NCBI RefSeq assembly: GCF_036983985.1
Contig: NZ_JALAHQ010000001.1
Span: forward strand, 682,001-746,000
Reading direction: 5' to 3'
Length of the DNA: 64,000 nt
Source of the DNA: Alishewanella metallidurans
Lineage (GTDB): Bacteria; Pseudomonadota; Gammaproteobacteria; Enterobacterales; Alteromonadaceae
In this document: positions 14,924 to 23,287 of the stretch, piece by piece
Numbering within the stretch: position 1 is the first letter of the stretch
Layout: every line of letters begins with the position of its first letter
Notes under the pieces: model-generated
What the model saw: only the letters and a program-made list of their open reading frames with translations
Told to the model about the DNA's origin: nothing
Databases searched by the model: none
Made by a program: the position numbers and the translations under genes

Positions 14924-16108
14924 TTAGCCTTTTTGTTTAGCTGCGTAAGCTTCAACTTCTTGCCAAACTCTTAGTAAGTTACCAGAAAGAATTTTTTCAA
15001 TATCAGCTTCGCTATAACCGCGCTTAAGTAAACCAGCAATCAGGTTAGGGTAACTAGCAACGTCTTTTAAATCGGTAGGTAAAGAGTCGCCCACACCGTC
15101 GTAATCAGAACCAATGCCAACGTGATTAATTCCCACTAGTTTTACCACCCGATCAATGTGATCTAATACGTTATCTAAGCTAGCAAACGGATATGGGTTG
15201 GTTTTACGAAACTCTAGCTCAAAGTTATCATCATCAGTTACGCCAGCCTTTTTAGCCGCTGCGCTTTGCAATGAGCCGTACTTATTTGCGTGTTCGGTAA
15301 CAAAAGATGAACCAAAGTTTATTTGAATTACGCCGCCATTTTTTGCTAAGGCTTCTACCATCTTATCGTCCATATTACGCTCAAAACCTGGCGTATAATG
15401 ACGCATTGACGAATGTGAAGCGATAACCGGCACTTTGCTAATTGCCACTGCTTGATAAAATGCCTCGTCAGATACGTGCGAGATATCAACCATCATGCCG
15501 ATGTTGTTCATGGCGACTACTAGCTCTTTACCAAACGGGCTTAAGCCATTCCACTGATGGTTTGAGTCGTAGCTTGAGTCGGCAATGTGGTTGCTTTTAG
15601 AGTGAGCTAATGTGATGTAGCGTATGCCGCGCTGGTAGAAATGCGTTAGGTTTTCCAGCTTCCCTTCAATCGGTGTGCCGTTTTCCATGCCTAGTGCTAG
15701 CGATATTTTACCGCTACCAAATTGTGCCCTTACATCTTTCGTATTGGGTGCCATAGCAAATTTGTCTGGTGCACGACCAACTAGGGCTTCCATGCTATCA
15801 ATTAGTTGGTTTGCCAGCTCGAAGCTACCGCCGCTTTGCTCATAAGATGCCGGAATGTAAATCGACATAAAGGGTACGTTTAGGCCACCTTGTTTAGCAC
15901 GGGGAAAGTCAAATTCACCAAGCTCGGTTGCTTCGGTTATATCTTCCCATTTGTCACGTAAGCGGTAAGGTACGTCGATATGGGTATCAATAATAATGTA
16001 CTTTTGCGCAAGTTGCTGCGCCTTGGCACTAAAGTCAGTATTAGCAGCGCTAGCGCCAAAGCCGGTAGCACATAAGAGCGCAATTGCGAGGGGTGTTAGT
16101 TTTTTCAT
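14924..16108 (-). CDS. Membrane dipeptidase (peptidase family M19)
   Basis: M19 enzymes are zinc dipeptidases related to mammalian renal dipeptidase. The 394-residue protein has a signal peptide (about 1-21, ..ASAA-NTD) and is probably periplasmic. The binuclear zinc ligands are visible as H43-x-D45 (IDTHIDVP), E142 (LGMENG), H211 (VDISHVSD) and H232 (VIASHSSMR). A late GIGSDYDGVGD segment is also typical. GGGA upstream supports the start. It is divergent from the cytochrome b562-like gene, with 230 bases between. Confidence 0.93.
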   Translation of the reverse strand: MKKLTPLAIALLCATGFGASAANTDFSAKAQQLAQKYIIIDTHIDVPYRLRDKWEDITEATELGEFDFPRAKQGGLNVPFMSIYIPASYEQSGGSFELANQLIDSMEALVGRAPDKFAMAPNTKDVRAQFGSGKISLALGMENGTPIEGKLENLTHFYQRGIRYITLAHSKSNHIADSSYDSNHQWNGLSPFGKELVVAMNNIGMMVDISHVSDEAFYQAVAISKVPVIASHSSMRHYTPGFERNMDDKMVEALAKNGGVIQINFGSSFVTEHANKYGSLQSAAAKKAGVTDDDNFELEFRKTNPYPFASLDNVLDHIDRVVKLVGINHVGIGSDYDGVGDSLPTDLKDVASYPNLIAGLLKRGYSEADIEKILSGNLLRVWQEVEAYAAKQKG

Positions 16109-16338
16109 GTAGTTTGTCCCTAGTCGATTTAGGCGCTTATCAAAACAGCTTTAGGGTAAAACGGCAAGAACTGTAAGGCTAGTTGGCTAATTTTAGCGTT
16201 GAGGTTAATTGCACTGCATTATTTACACATTTAAGTTTAATGCCTAATTTTTATAGTTAAGTGTGCTTACAACCGTAAACTGAGGTTAGTACAATGGAGC
16301 AATGTTAAGGCAGCTGTTTTAATCTTGAGTTGGTAAAT

Positions 16339-16722
16339 ATGCGAGTTTTTTGCTTATGTTTGTTGTTTTTCAGTGCGTCAGTATTTGCTGACACTAAGAT
16401 AGATTTAGAAAAAACCATGAAAAACATGGCGTTTCACTATAAGCAGGCTTACGACACACAGCAAACTGCTGACTTAGTACCTATATTAACTGAGCTTATT
16501 ACGTTAACACAGCAAGCATTAAACGCGGAATTTGCGCCAGATAAAGCGGAGCAGTTTAAGCAAGGGCTTGATAAAGTGTTAGCTGAATTACAGTTGGCTA
16601 AACTGGCCGCCGAGCAAGACGACCTTGCTGAGACAAAAAGCCATTTGCGTAAAGTTGATGCGCTGCGCAAAGACTATCATAAGCTGCGTAAAGTCAGCAT
16701 TTGGGATTTACTATTTGGTTAG
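16339..16722 (+). CDS. Cytochrome b562-family protein
   Basis: The 127-residue protein has a signal peptide (about 1-17, ..SVFA-DTK) and a four-helix-bundle pattern. The two axial haem ligands of cytochrome b562 have plausible counterparts: M27 in LEKTM and H114 in KDYHKLRK, at the same relative ends of the bundle. The ATG at 16339 is chosen because it gives a clean signal peptide; the frame is open to a TTG at 16330. The C terminus carries an extra IWDLLFG tail. It probably sits in the periplasm as an electron carrier, if haem is bound. Confidence 0.78.
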   Translation: MRVFCLCLLFFSASVFADTKIDLEKTMKNMAFHYKQAYDTQQTADLVPILTELITLTQQALNAEFAPDKAEQFKQGLDKVLAELQLAKLAAEQDDLAETKSHLRKVDALRKDYHKLRKVSIWDLLFG

Positions 16723-16785
16723 GGTTTTATGCCATGATAAGTTGCAGCCCTAGGCTGTTAATAATTTAATGCTTCGGAGACATGC

Positions 16786-18978
16786 ATGAAATCACTACCT
16801 CTTTGGGTTGGCACCGCGTTGGTGTCGGTTAGTTTGTTGGGTTGTAACGATACTTCTACCCCGACAACGCAAGGTAATACAAATACAGCAGAGCAAGCGG
16901 CAGTAACTGCTGCGGTAACGCAAACTAACCCATTATTAAAACCTTGGGCGGGGCCTTATCAAGGCGTTCCTGCATTTGATCAGATGCATCTAGCTGATTT
17001 AAAAGCGGCGTTAGAGCAAGGTATGGCTGAGCACTTAGCTGATATAGATAAAATAACCAGTAACCCAGAACCTGCAACCTTTGACAATACCATTGTGGCA
17101 TTAGAAAAAGTGGGCCCAGCATTAGATCGCGTATTTACTTATTACGGTATTTGGAGTGGCAATAAATCATCTGAAGAGTTTCGTGCTATTCAACGTGAAA
17201 TGGCACCTAAATTGTCTGAGTTTTCGTCAAAGGTGACACAAAACGAAGCTTTATTTAAGCGAGTTGCTGCCGTGCACCAGCCGGAGCAGATGAGTAAATT
17301 AACACCAGAGCAGCAGCGCTTAACGCATTTAGTGTATTTGGGCTTTGCTAATAACGGTGCAACGCTAAATGCCGAGCAGAAAAAGCGTTATGCCGATATT
17401 AATCAGCGTTTAGCTCAGTTATACACGCAGTTTTCTAATAACGTGCTGGCAGATGAAGAAAACCATGTCCTGTATTTAACTAAAGATCAGTTGGGTGGTT
17501 TATCTGACTCATTCATAAAGGCGTCTGCCGCTGCGGCACAAAGCCGTGGCAAAGAGGGTATGTACGCTATTACCAATACCCGCTCGTCAATGGACCCATT
17601 TTTAACTTATTCAACAGAACGTGAGTTGCGAGAAAAAGTATGGACTACCTACTATAGTCGTGGCGATAATGCTGATCAGTATGATAATAACGCGTTAATC
17701 ACGGAAATTTTACAGCTTAGGGATGAACGTGTTGGCTTATTAGGCTTTGATAATTATGCGACCTGGCGCTTACAAGACCGCATGGCGCAAACCCCTCAGC
17801 GCGCGATGGATTTAATGATGTCAGTATGGCCAGCAGCGATTGCCCGGGTTGCTGAGGAAGTAGCCGATATGCAAGCCTTAGCCACTAAGCTGGGCGATAA
17901 TATAAAAATTGCCGGGTGGGATTATCGCTACTACTCCGAAAAAGTACGTAAAGAAAAGTACGATTTAGATTCAAACGAAGTAAAACAATATCTGCAGCTA
18001 GATAAGCTACGTGAAGCAATGTTTTATGTGGCTGGTCGCTTATTTAACTTCAATTTTGCGCCCGTTCCAGAGGGTTCAGTGCCGGTATTTGACGCTGACG
18101 TTAAGGTGTGGGAAGTAACGGACAAAACCACGGGGCAACATATTGGCCTGTGGTATTTAGACCCATTCGCACGTCAGGGTAAGCGTTCAGGCGCCTGGGC
18201 AACGAGTTACCGTGGTTACAGTACCTTTGATGGTACTAAAAATGTACTGTCGTCTAATAATTCTAACTTTATTAAAGGTGCACCGGGCGAACCGGTATTA
18301 ATTTCATGGGACGATGCAGTTACTTATTTCCATGAGTTTGGCCATGCATTGCACTCATTGTCGTCTAAGGTTACTTACCCAACGCTTAATGGCGGCGTGC
18401 GTGATTACACTGAGTTTCAATCACAGCTGTTAGAGCGTTGGTTATTAACGGATGAGGTCATTAACCAGTTTTTAGTCCACAGTGAAACTGGTAAGCCAAT
18501 GCCAAAAGAGCTGGTAGATAAAATTAAAACAGCATCTACTTTTAACTCGGGCTTTAAAACTACCGAATATTTAGCTTCAGCTATTATCGATTTAAAGCTG
18601 CATATGTTGGATGACCCTAAAGGTATAGATCCAGATGCATTTGAGCGTGATACGTTAACGGGTATGGGCATGCCAACTGAGCTTGTAATGCGCCACCGCA
18701 CACCGCAATTTGGCCATGTGTTTTCTGGTGAAGGTTATGCTGCAGCTTATTACGGTTATATGTGGGCTGAAGTATTAACTTCTGATGCAGCGGAAGCATT
18801 TGCTGAAGCACCTGGTGGTTTTTACGATAAAGCGGTTGCTGATAAATTAGTGGAACATTTATTTAGCGTGCGTAACGCGGTAGACCCAGCTGAAGCGTAC
18901 CGTGCGTTTCGTGGCCGTGATGCGAAAATTGATGCGTTAATGCGTGATCGTGGTTTTCCTTTACCGCCGGCAAAATAA
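16786..18978 (+). CDS. dcp: M3-family metallopeptidase, Dcp-like lipoprotein
   Basis: Peptidyl-dipeptidase Dcp removes C-terminal dipeptides from peptides. The 730 residues begin with a lipoprotein signal ending in SLLGC, so this enzyme is membrane-anchored in the periplasm, unlike the soluble E. coli Dcp. The thermolysin-like zinc motif HEFGH is at 516-520 (YFHEFGHALHSL). The M3 fold covers about 60-725, including the FGHVFSGEGYAAAYYGYMW block near 640 that contributes to the active site. A ribosome-binding site (CGGAG) precedes the start. A bidirectional terminator follows. Confidence 0.92.
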   Translation: MKSLPLWVGTALVSVSLLGCNDTSTPTTQGNTNTAEQAAVTAAVTQTNPLLKPWAGPYQGVPAFDQMHLADLKAALEQGMAEHLADIDKITSNPEPATFDNTIVALEKVGPALDRVFTYYGIWSGNKSSEEFRAIQREMAPKLSEFSSKVTQNEALFKRVAAVHQPEQMSKLTPEQQRLTHLVYLGFANNGATLNAEQKKRYADINQRLAQLYTQFSNNVLADEENHVLYLTKDQLGGLSDSFIKASAAAAQSRGKEGMYAITNTRSSMDPFLTYSTERELREKVWTTYYSRGDNADQYDNNALITEILQLRDERVGLLGFDNYATWRLQDRMAQTPQRAMDLMMSVWPAAIARVAEEVADMQALATKLGDNIKIAGWDYRYYSEKVRKEKYDLDSNEVKQYLQLDKLREAMFYVAGRLFNFNFAPVPEGSVPVFDADVKVWEVTDKTTGQHIGLWYLDPFARQGKRSGAWATSYRGYSTFDGTKNVLSSNNSNFIKGAPGEPVLISWDDAVTYFHEFGHALHSLSSKVTYPTLNGGVRDYTEFQSQLLERWLLTDEVINQFLVHSETGKPMPKELVDKIKTASTFNSGFKTTEYLASAIIDLKLHMLDDPKGIDPDAFERDTLTGMGMPTELVMRHRTPQFGHVFSGEGYAAAYYGYMWAEVLTSDAAEAFAEAPGGFYDKAVADKLVEHLFSVRNAVDPAEAYRAFRGRDAKIDALMRDRGFPLPPAK

Positions 18979-19008
18979 TATTGCTAATAAATAACATCTG
19001 CTGAAAAC

Positions 19009-19039
19009 AAAAAGGGAGCTAACAACTAGCTCCCTTTTT
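19009..19039. terminator. Bidirectional terminator
   Basis: GGGAGCTA and TAGCTCCC surround ACAAC, with A-run before and T-run after. It serves the convergent M3-peptidase and YebC-paralogue genes. Confidence 0.92.
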
Positions 19040-19061
19040 AAGGCGAGATAATTAGATTTAA

Positions 19062-19766
19062 TTAACCAGCGATACCGGCATACACGTGTTGTACGTCATC
19101 ATCGGCATCAATAGCATCCAAAAAGGCTTCTACTTCGGCTAATGCGGTTTCATCGGCTAAGGTTACTGGATTATTAGCGCGATATACTAAACGCGCGGTG
19201 TTTACGCTAAAACCGAACTCAGGTAGTGCTTTGGCGACTAAATCAAGATCGGTAGCCTCAGTTAAAAACACCACTTCGTTATCTTCGCCTAGTTCAAAAT
19301 CTTGCGCTCCAGCTTCAATGGCTGCGAGCTCTGCATCAGCGTCGGCGGTAATGGCTTCGGCCTCAATTTGGCCAAGGTGTTTAAAATCCCATGATACAGC
19401 ACCTGAAGTTGCCAACTGACCTTTACGAAACAGCATGCGAATACTCATCGCGCTGCGGTTTTTATTGTCGGTTAAACACTCAACAATTATAGGTACTTGG
19501 TGTGGTGCAAAGCCTTCGTAAACTACTGTTTCATAGTTTGCCGGGCCATCAAGTAAGCCTGCACCTTTTTTAATGGCGCGCTCTAAGGTGTCTTTTGGCA
19601 TTGAGGCTTTTTTTGCTAGCTCAATAACAGAACGCAGCTTGGCATTCATGTCAGGGTCGGCACCATTACGTGCGGCTACCGCTATTTCTTTGGCTAGTTT
19701 AGTAAAAATGCGACCCTTGGCATTAGCTGCATCGGTTTTGTGTTTGGCTTTCCACTGTGCGCCCAT
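19062..19766 (-). CDS. Second YebC/PmpR-family protein (YeeN-like)
   Basis: The 234-residue protein is a full-length YebC-family member with GRIFTKLAKEIAVAARNG, PKDTLERAIKKGAG and VYEGFAPHQVPIIVE. It begins MGAQWKAKHKTDAANAKG instead of the canonical MAGHSKWANIKHRK start, which places it in the YeeN-like subgroup. YebC-family proteins have been described both as DNA-binding regulators and as translation factors that relieve ribosome stalling. The gene is monocistronic, with a terminator on its 3' side. The paralogue at 2-712 is clearly distinct in sequence, so this is an old duplication or transfer, not a recent copy. Confidence 0.92.
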   Translation of the reverse strand: MGAQWKAKHKTDAANAKGRIFTKLAKEIAVAARNGADPDMNAKLRSVIELAKKASMPKDTLERAIKKGAGLLDGPANYETVVYEGFAPHQVPIIVECLTDNKNRSAMSIRMLFRKGQLATSGAVSWDFKHLGQIEAEAITADADAELAAIEAGAQDFELGEDNEVVFLTEATDLDLVAKALPEFGFSVNTARLVYRANNPVTLADETALAEVEAFLDAIDADDDVQHVYAGIAG

Positions 19767-19994
19767 TATCGCTTTCCTGTATGTTTAACGAATAAATCGA
19801 ATAGGCTGCTAGTCTAGCGAATAGCAGGCTTTTAACGCAACAAAAGCTAATATATTTCCTGCATGTTTTGCGGTAGTTGGTTAAAAAATGCAAATATCAG
19901 ATCTTTGTCAGATTATTAAGAGTATTTTCACTAGAAAAACACAGTGTTTAAATTTAGTATCAGCTATTCAGTTATCGTTAATAAAAGGTGATTT

Positions 19995-20249
19995 ATGTCA
20001 GTAAATAATATTAATAATAGCGCTGCTCAACTTCAGCTTTATGCGCAAAATAAAACTACAGCTGTGGCGCCTAAGCAGCAAGACTTAACAGCAGAAGCCA
20101 AGCCGATTACAAGTACTGCTGATACAGTGCAAATTAGTACGCAAGCTAAAATGCTTTTAAAAGATGAGTCGTCTATGGGAAGCGCATCTTTGTTAACTAA
20201 TGGGATGGGGATAGAGCCACCAAAAGATAAAGAAGTAGCCAAAAAATAA
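19995..20249 (+). CDS. Unrecognised small protein, 84 residues
   Basis: This is a polar, low-complexity protein without signal peptide or membrane segment (MSVNNINNSAAQLQL start). It contains TADTVQISTQAKMLL, a pattern often seen in short Ser/Thr-rich regulatory or appendage-associated proteins, and ends in a lysine-rich tail. AAAGGTGA precedes the ATG. It is the first of three unrecognised plus-strand genes; 44 bases separate it from the membrane protein that follows. Confidence 0.6.
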   Translation: MSVNNINNSAAQLQLYAQNKTTAVAPKQQDLTAEAKPITSTADTVQISTQAKMLLKDESSMGSASLLTNGMGIEPPKDKEVAKK

Positions 20250-20293
20250 AGCAGATAGTGCAAAATAGAGAAGGCCTACGCTAGGGATAAGCT

Positions 20294-20812
20294 ATGGATT
20301 TTAGTTACATACAAAACGTTTTGTTTGAAATGGGAAAGTTTGTTTTTATATCCAATTTTATTTTACTGCTAATTGCGGTGATGTTTGAACGTAAAGTATC
20401 GTCCGTGGTAATTAGTCTTATCGTGCTGGCGTTAGCAAGTGGTGTAATGTCAGCTGCTACGCCTATGCTTTATAGCTGGTCAATAAAGCCAGGTATCTTA
20501 AATAAATTTGCTTGGTACGGCAGCTTTGCTTTTGTCGATTGTATGGCACTGTATTTACTATTTAAATTTCACAAATTACTCAAGCAGCACGTTAGTAAAG
20601 TCGCACAGGTAGTTGCAGGTACATTTTTAATCTTTACCGTGCTACAAAGCGCCCGTTTTATTGATCGTTATATATTTAATACCGATTTTTTATCTACCAT
20701 TTACCACAATGCTATACCTGCGCTAAATTTAGTGTTAGTGCCAGTGATTATTTTCTTTTGGTTGAGTGAGTGCAGAGTAAAAAAAACTATTATGACTGAG
20801 GCGATGCAATGA
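20294..20812 (+). CDS. Unrecognised integral membrane protein
   Basis: The 172 residues contain about five hydrophobic segments (roughly 15-30, 35-55, 70-92, 103-122 and 138-157) and a short cytosolic tail. No known family was recognised. The start is preceded by a weak GGGATAAG. Its stop overlaps the start of the next gene (ATGA), so the two are translationally coupled. Confidence 0.65.
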   Translation: MDFSYIQNVLFEMGKFVFISNFILLLIAVMFERKVSSVVISLIVLALASGVMSAATPMLYSWSIKPGILNKFAWYGSFAFVDCMALYLLFKFHKLLKQHVSKVAQVVAGTFLIFTVLQSARFIDRYIFNTDFLSTIYHNAIPALNLVLVPVIIFFWLSECRVKKTIMTEAMQ

Positions 20813-21099
20813 TAATTCTGTATGTTTCGATAATACTCTTGCTTAATATGGTCGCAGTGATGAGTTATCGAAAACTTTTTCGGTTAAGCTCAATAAGCCA
20901 AATCCAAGCTGAAGTTGAACTAGAAATGCATAATCGGGCACATCAGTTATTAGTGCAGCGCGACCGACTTGAAGTGGGTATGTTAAAAGAACAGACAGAT
21001 GCCGCTGATGAACAATGGAAATGCGATCTAGCTGAATATATGGAAGAGTTTGAACAAGAAGCCATATACCGTGCTAAAAGTCGCTTAAATCGAGTCTAA
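20809..21099 (+). CDS. Unrecognised small membrane-anchored coiled-coil protein
   Basis: The 96 residues have one N-terminal membrane helix (about 2-20) and then a highly charged helical region (about 30-90, EVELEMHNRAHQLLVQRD) likely to form a coiled coil. The start overlaps the upstream membrane protein by four bases, so the two probably work as a pair. The stop overlaps the convergent Atl gene by four bases. Confidence 0.6.
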   Translation: MIILYVSIILLLNMVAVMSYRKLFRLSSISQIQAEVELEMHNRAHQLLVQRDRLEVGMLKEQTDAADEQWKCDLAEYMEEFEQEAIYRAKSRLNRV

Positions 21100-21434
21100 T
21101 AGTGCAGCTTAAATAGTAATTCGGCTAAATCGGGTTGCCAGATATCTTGTGGCAAAGCTCGATAATTTTTTAGTATTACACCTTCATTTAACAAGCATAA
21201 GCGCTGCTCTTCTGCCGTGATAGAACCGGCAGCAAAGGCAAGGCGACGGTCACTGCGTAATACCCTAAACCAAGGCACGGCTAATTCTTTTGGTGCATAA
21301 CCTAATGCTTTACCAACTAGCCTTGCTCGGCCGGGTAAGCCGGCAAGATCGGCAACTTGGCCATAGCTGGCTACTTTGCCCATTGGAATTTGTAACACGG
21401 TGTGCCAAATGCGCTGATACTTAGTGTCATTCAT
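21096..21434 (-). CDS. Alkyltransferase-like protein (Atl, MGMT family)
   Basis: The 112 residues cover the DNA-binding C-terminal domain of O6-alkylguanine-DNA alkyltransferases: PMGKVASYGQVADLAG, RLVGKALG and LLNEGVI. The active-site PCHR of true alkyltransferases is PWFR here, so the acceptor cysteine is missing. Atl proteins bind O6-alkylguanine without repairing it and hand the lesion to nucleotide-excision repair. The usual Atl motif is PWHR; Phe at the third position is a small variation. Confidence 0.92.
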   Translation of the reverse strand: MNDTKYQRIWHTVLQIPMGKVASYGQVADLAGLPGRARLVGKALGYAPKELAVPWFRVLRSDRRLAFAAGSITAEEQRLCLLNEGVILKNYRALPQDIWQPDLAELLFKLHY

Positions 21435-21479
21435 GCGTTATTCTTACTGCGCTTTGCCAATACTTTGGACTATTTCGTT

Positions 21480-21507
21480 TTGACCGACGTATAACTTACA
21501 CTATTTT
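21480..21507 (+). promoter_or_regulatory. Promoter candidate for the HAD hydrolase and GGDEF genes
   Basis: TTGACC (21480-21485) and TATTTT (21502-21507) are 16 bases apart, about 100 bases before the HAD start. Confidence 0.4.
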
Positions 21508-21607
21508 TAATCGTAACCAAGGCAAATACGACTATTTTGTTGCAGTTTGCTTAGGCCTCTGTTCCACTATTCAGTAATAAAAGTTGCAATCCTTTAGGAG
21601 TGTCGGT

Positions 21608-22195
21608 GTGGTATTAAGCGCAGTAAAAGCTGTGGTGTTTGACTTAGATGGCACCTTAGTAGATTCAGCGTTAGATTTTGCCAGTATGTGTGACGACATT
21701 GGCTGGCCGCGAGGCAGTGCTTTACTAGAGCAGTTAGCCTTGGTTGAGGATGCAGCTGAACATCAGCGAATTACACAAATTATTTGTCATCATGAAATGC
21801 AAGGTGCGAAATACGCCAGCTGGATGCCAGGTGCGCGTGAGTGTTTACAGCGGTTAAATGAGCTTAAGATGCCGCTAGCAATATTAACGCGTAATATGCG
21901 CTCAGCCACACAGCTAACTATCGAGCGCTTAAAAATACCAGTACAGCGTGTTATTACTCGTGAAGACTGTGCGGCAAAGCCTGATCCTGAAGGTTTGTTG
22001 TTACTAGCAAACGAGCTAAAATTGCCAGTGCAAAATATGCTGTATGTTGGCGACTATATTTATGATCTGCAAGCGGCGAGCAATGCGGGTATGCCGTCAT
22101 GTTTGTATTTAAATGAATATAATACCCATTTCTCTGCACACGCCAGTTGGACTTTTCACCATTTTGATGAGCTTACTGCTGCATTAATGTTGTAG
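21608..22195 (+). CDS. HAD-superfamily hydrolase (phosphoglycolate-phosphatase-like)
   Basis: The 195-residue protein has the HAD motifs: VFDLDGTLVDS with nucleophile D12 and D14, AILTRNM as motif II, AAKPDP as motif III, and VGDYIYDLQAA as motif IV. The cap is short and helical. The substrate is unknown; the Gph-like subgroup hydrolyses small phosphate esters. GTG at 21608 is taken as the start because AGGAG lies seven bases before it; the frame is open to a TTG at 21584. The GGDEF gene follows. Confidence 0.88.
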   Translation: MVLSAVKAVVFDLDGTLVDSALDFASMCDDIGWPRGSALLEQLALVEDAAEHQRITQIICHHEMQGAKYASWMPGARECLQRLNELKMPLAILTRNMRSATQLTIERLKIPVQRVITREDCAAKPDPEGLLLLANELKLPVQNMLYVGDYIYDLQAASNAGMPSCLYLNEYNTHFSAHASWTFHHFDELTAALML

Positions 22196-22297
22196 TTGTT
22201 GTTTGTTAATATCTATTTTAGCGTTCTAATTAGGTTATACCTTAATTATGCTTCTATATTAAGTAGCATAATCGAACCTATCCTTAGGATATTCTTA

Positions 22298-23287
22298 GTG
22301 TTAAAGCGTTTTAAAACAGATTTTTATCTTGCCATGTTAACACTGGTAACAACCCTGATCGTGCTTTGTATTCTACCGTACGCTGTTTATCGATTGTATA
22401 CGGGCAATTATCTTGTTGGTTTTGCTGATTTGGTTGTTGTGCTTTCTTCTCTTATCGCCACTACCGTGGCGTGGCGCAGCGGCGATACGGTTAAACCCGG
22501 TGTATTTATGGCGGCAGTGTTTTGTATCGGTGTGTTAGTGATCTGTTTTGCCTTGGGTATTGATGGGCTATTTTGGGTGTACCCTTTTATGGTGTTCATT
22601 TTCTTTTTGGTTTCGCCATTTCGCGCTTTTATATTGCTATTACTATTACTTATATCGTTATTTGTTATGGCTAACGTGTTTCCAAACCGAGTGTTTTCTA
22701 GCCAATTCCAGATGATGGCATTTTTTGTTACCACCGGGGTAACCAGTATATTTGCTTTTATTTTTGCTTACAGAGCGCAAGTTCAACGCTTTGAACTACA
22801 TCGGTTAGCCACTACTGATGGTTTAACCGGTGCGGCTAATCGGCGAACATTAAATGATAGGTTGGCAATAGCGGTGCTTGAAATGAGTAAACTAGAGCGT
22901 CCATACGGTTTGTTATTACTAGACTTAGATCATTTCAAACAGATAAATGACAATCATGGTCATAAACAGGGTGATGAAATACTCGTTAAATTAGTGCCAG
23001 TATTACAATCTTTGTTGCGCCAGAGCGATCAGGTATTTCGCTTTGGGGGTGAAGAGTTCGTCGTGCTGATTTCTGATGTTAAACCGGCGATGCTTCTTGT
23101 TTTGGCTGAGAAGTTACGAGCTGGAGTGCAGCAACAAATGGTGTTACCTAACGGCAGTTATATGACTACCTCTATAGGAGGTGCAATGTTAAAACCAGAT
23201 GAAGAATGGGAATCATGGTTACATCGGGCTGATATGGCCTTGTATCAAGCTAAGCATCAAGGCCGTAATCAGGTTGTTATTGTCTAG
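22298..23287 (+). CDS. Membrane-bound diguanylate cyclase (GGDEF)
   Basis: The protein makes cyclic di-GMP from two GTP. From the GTG at 22298, with AGGA upstream, it has 329 residues: about six membrane helices (roughly 9-165) as a putative sensor, then a GGDEF domain (about 170-329). The active-site loop is GGEEF (250-254). The inhibitory I-site RxxD is present as RQSD (241-244) five residues before it, so product inhibition is expected. The frame is open upstream to 22196, but no good start is seen there. Its stop shares the tetranucleotide CTAG with the convergent penicillin-binding protein gene. Confidence 0.93.
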   Translation: MLKRFKTDFYLAMLTLVTTLIVLCILPYAVYRLYTGNYLVGFADLVVVLSSLIATTVAWRSGDTVKPGVFMAAVFCIGVLVICFALGIDGLFWVYPFMVFIFFLVSPFRAFILLLLLLISLFVMANVFPNRVFSSQFQMMAFFVTTGVTSIFAFIFAYRAQVQRFELHRLATTDGLTGAANRRTLNDRLAIAVLEMSKLERPYGLLLLDLDHFKQINDNHGHKQGDEILVKLVPVLQSLLRQSDQVFRFGGEEFVVLISDVKPAMLLVLAEKLRAGVQQQMVLPNGSYMTTSIGGAMLKPDEEWESWLHRADMALYQAKHQGRNQVVIV

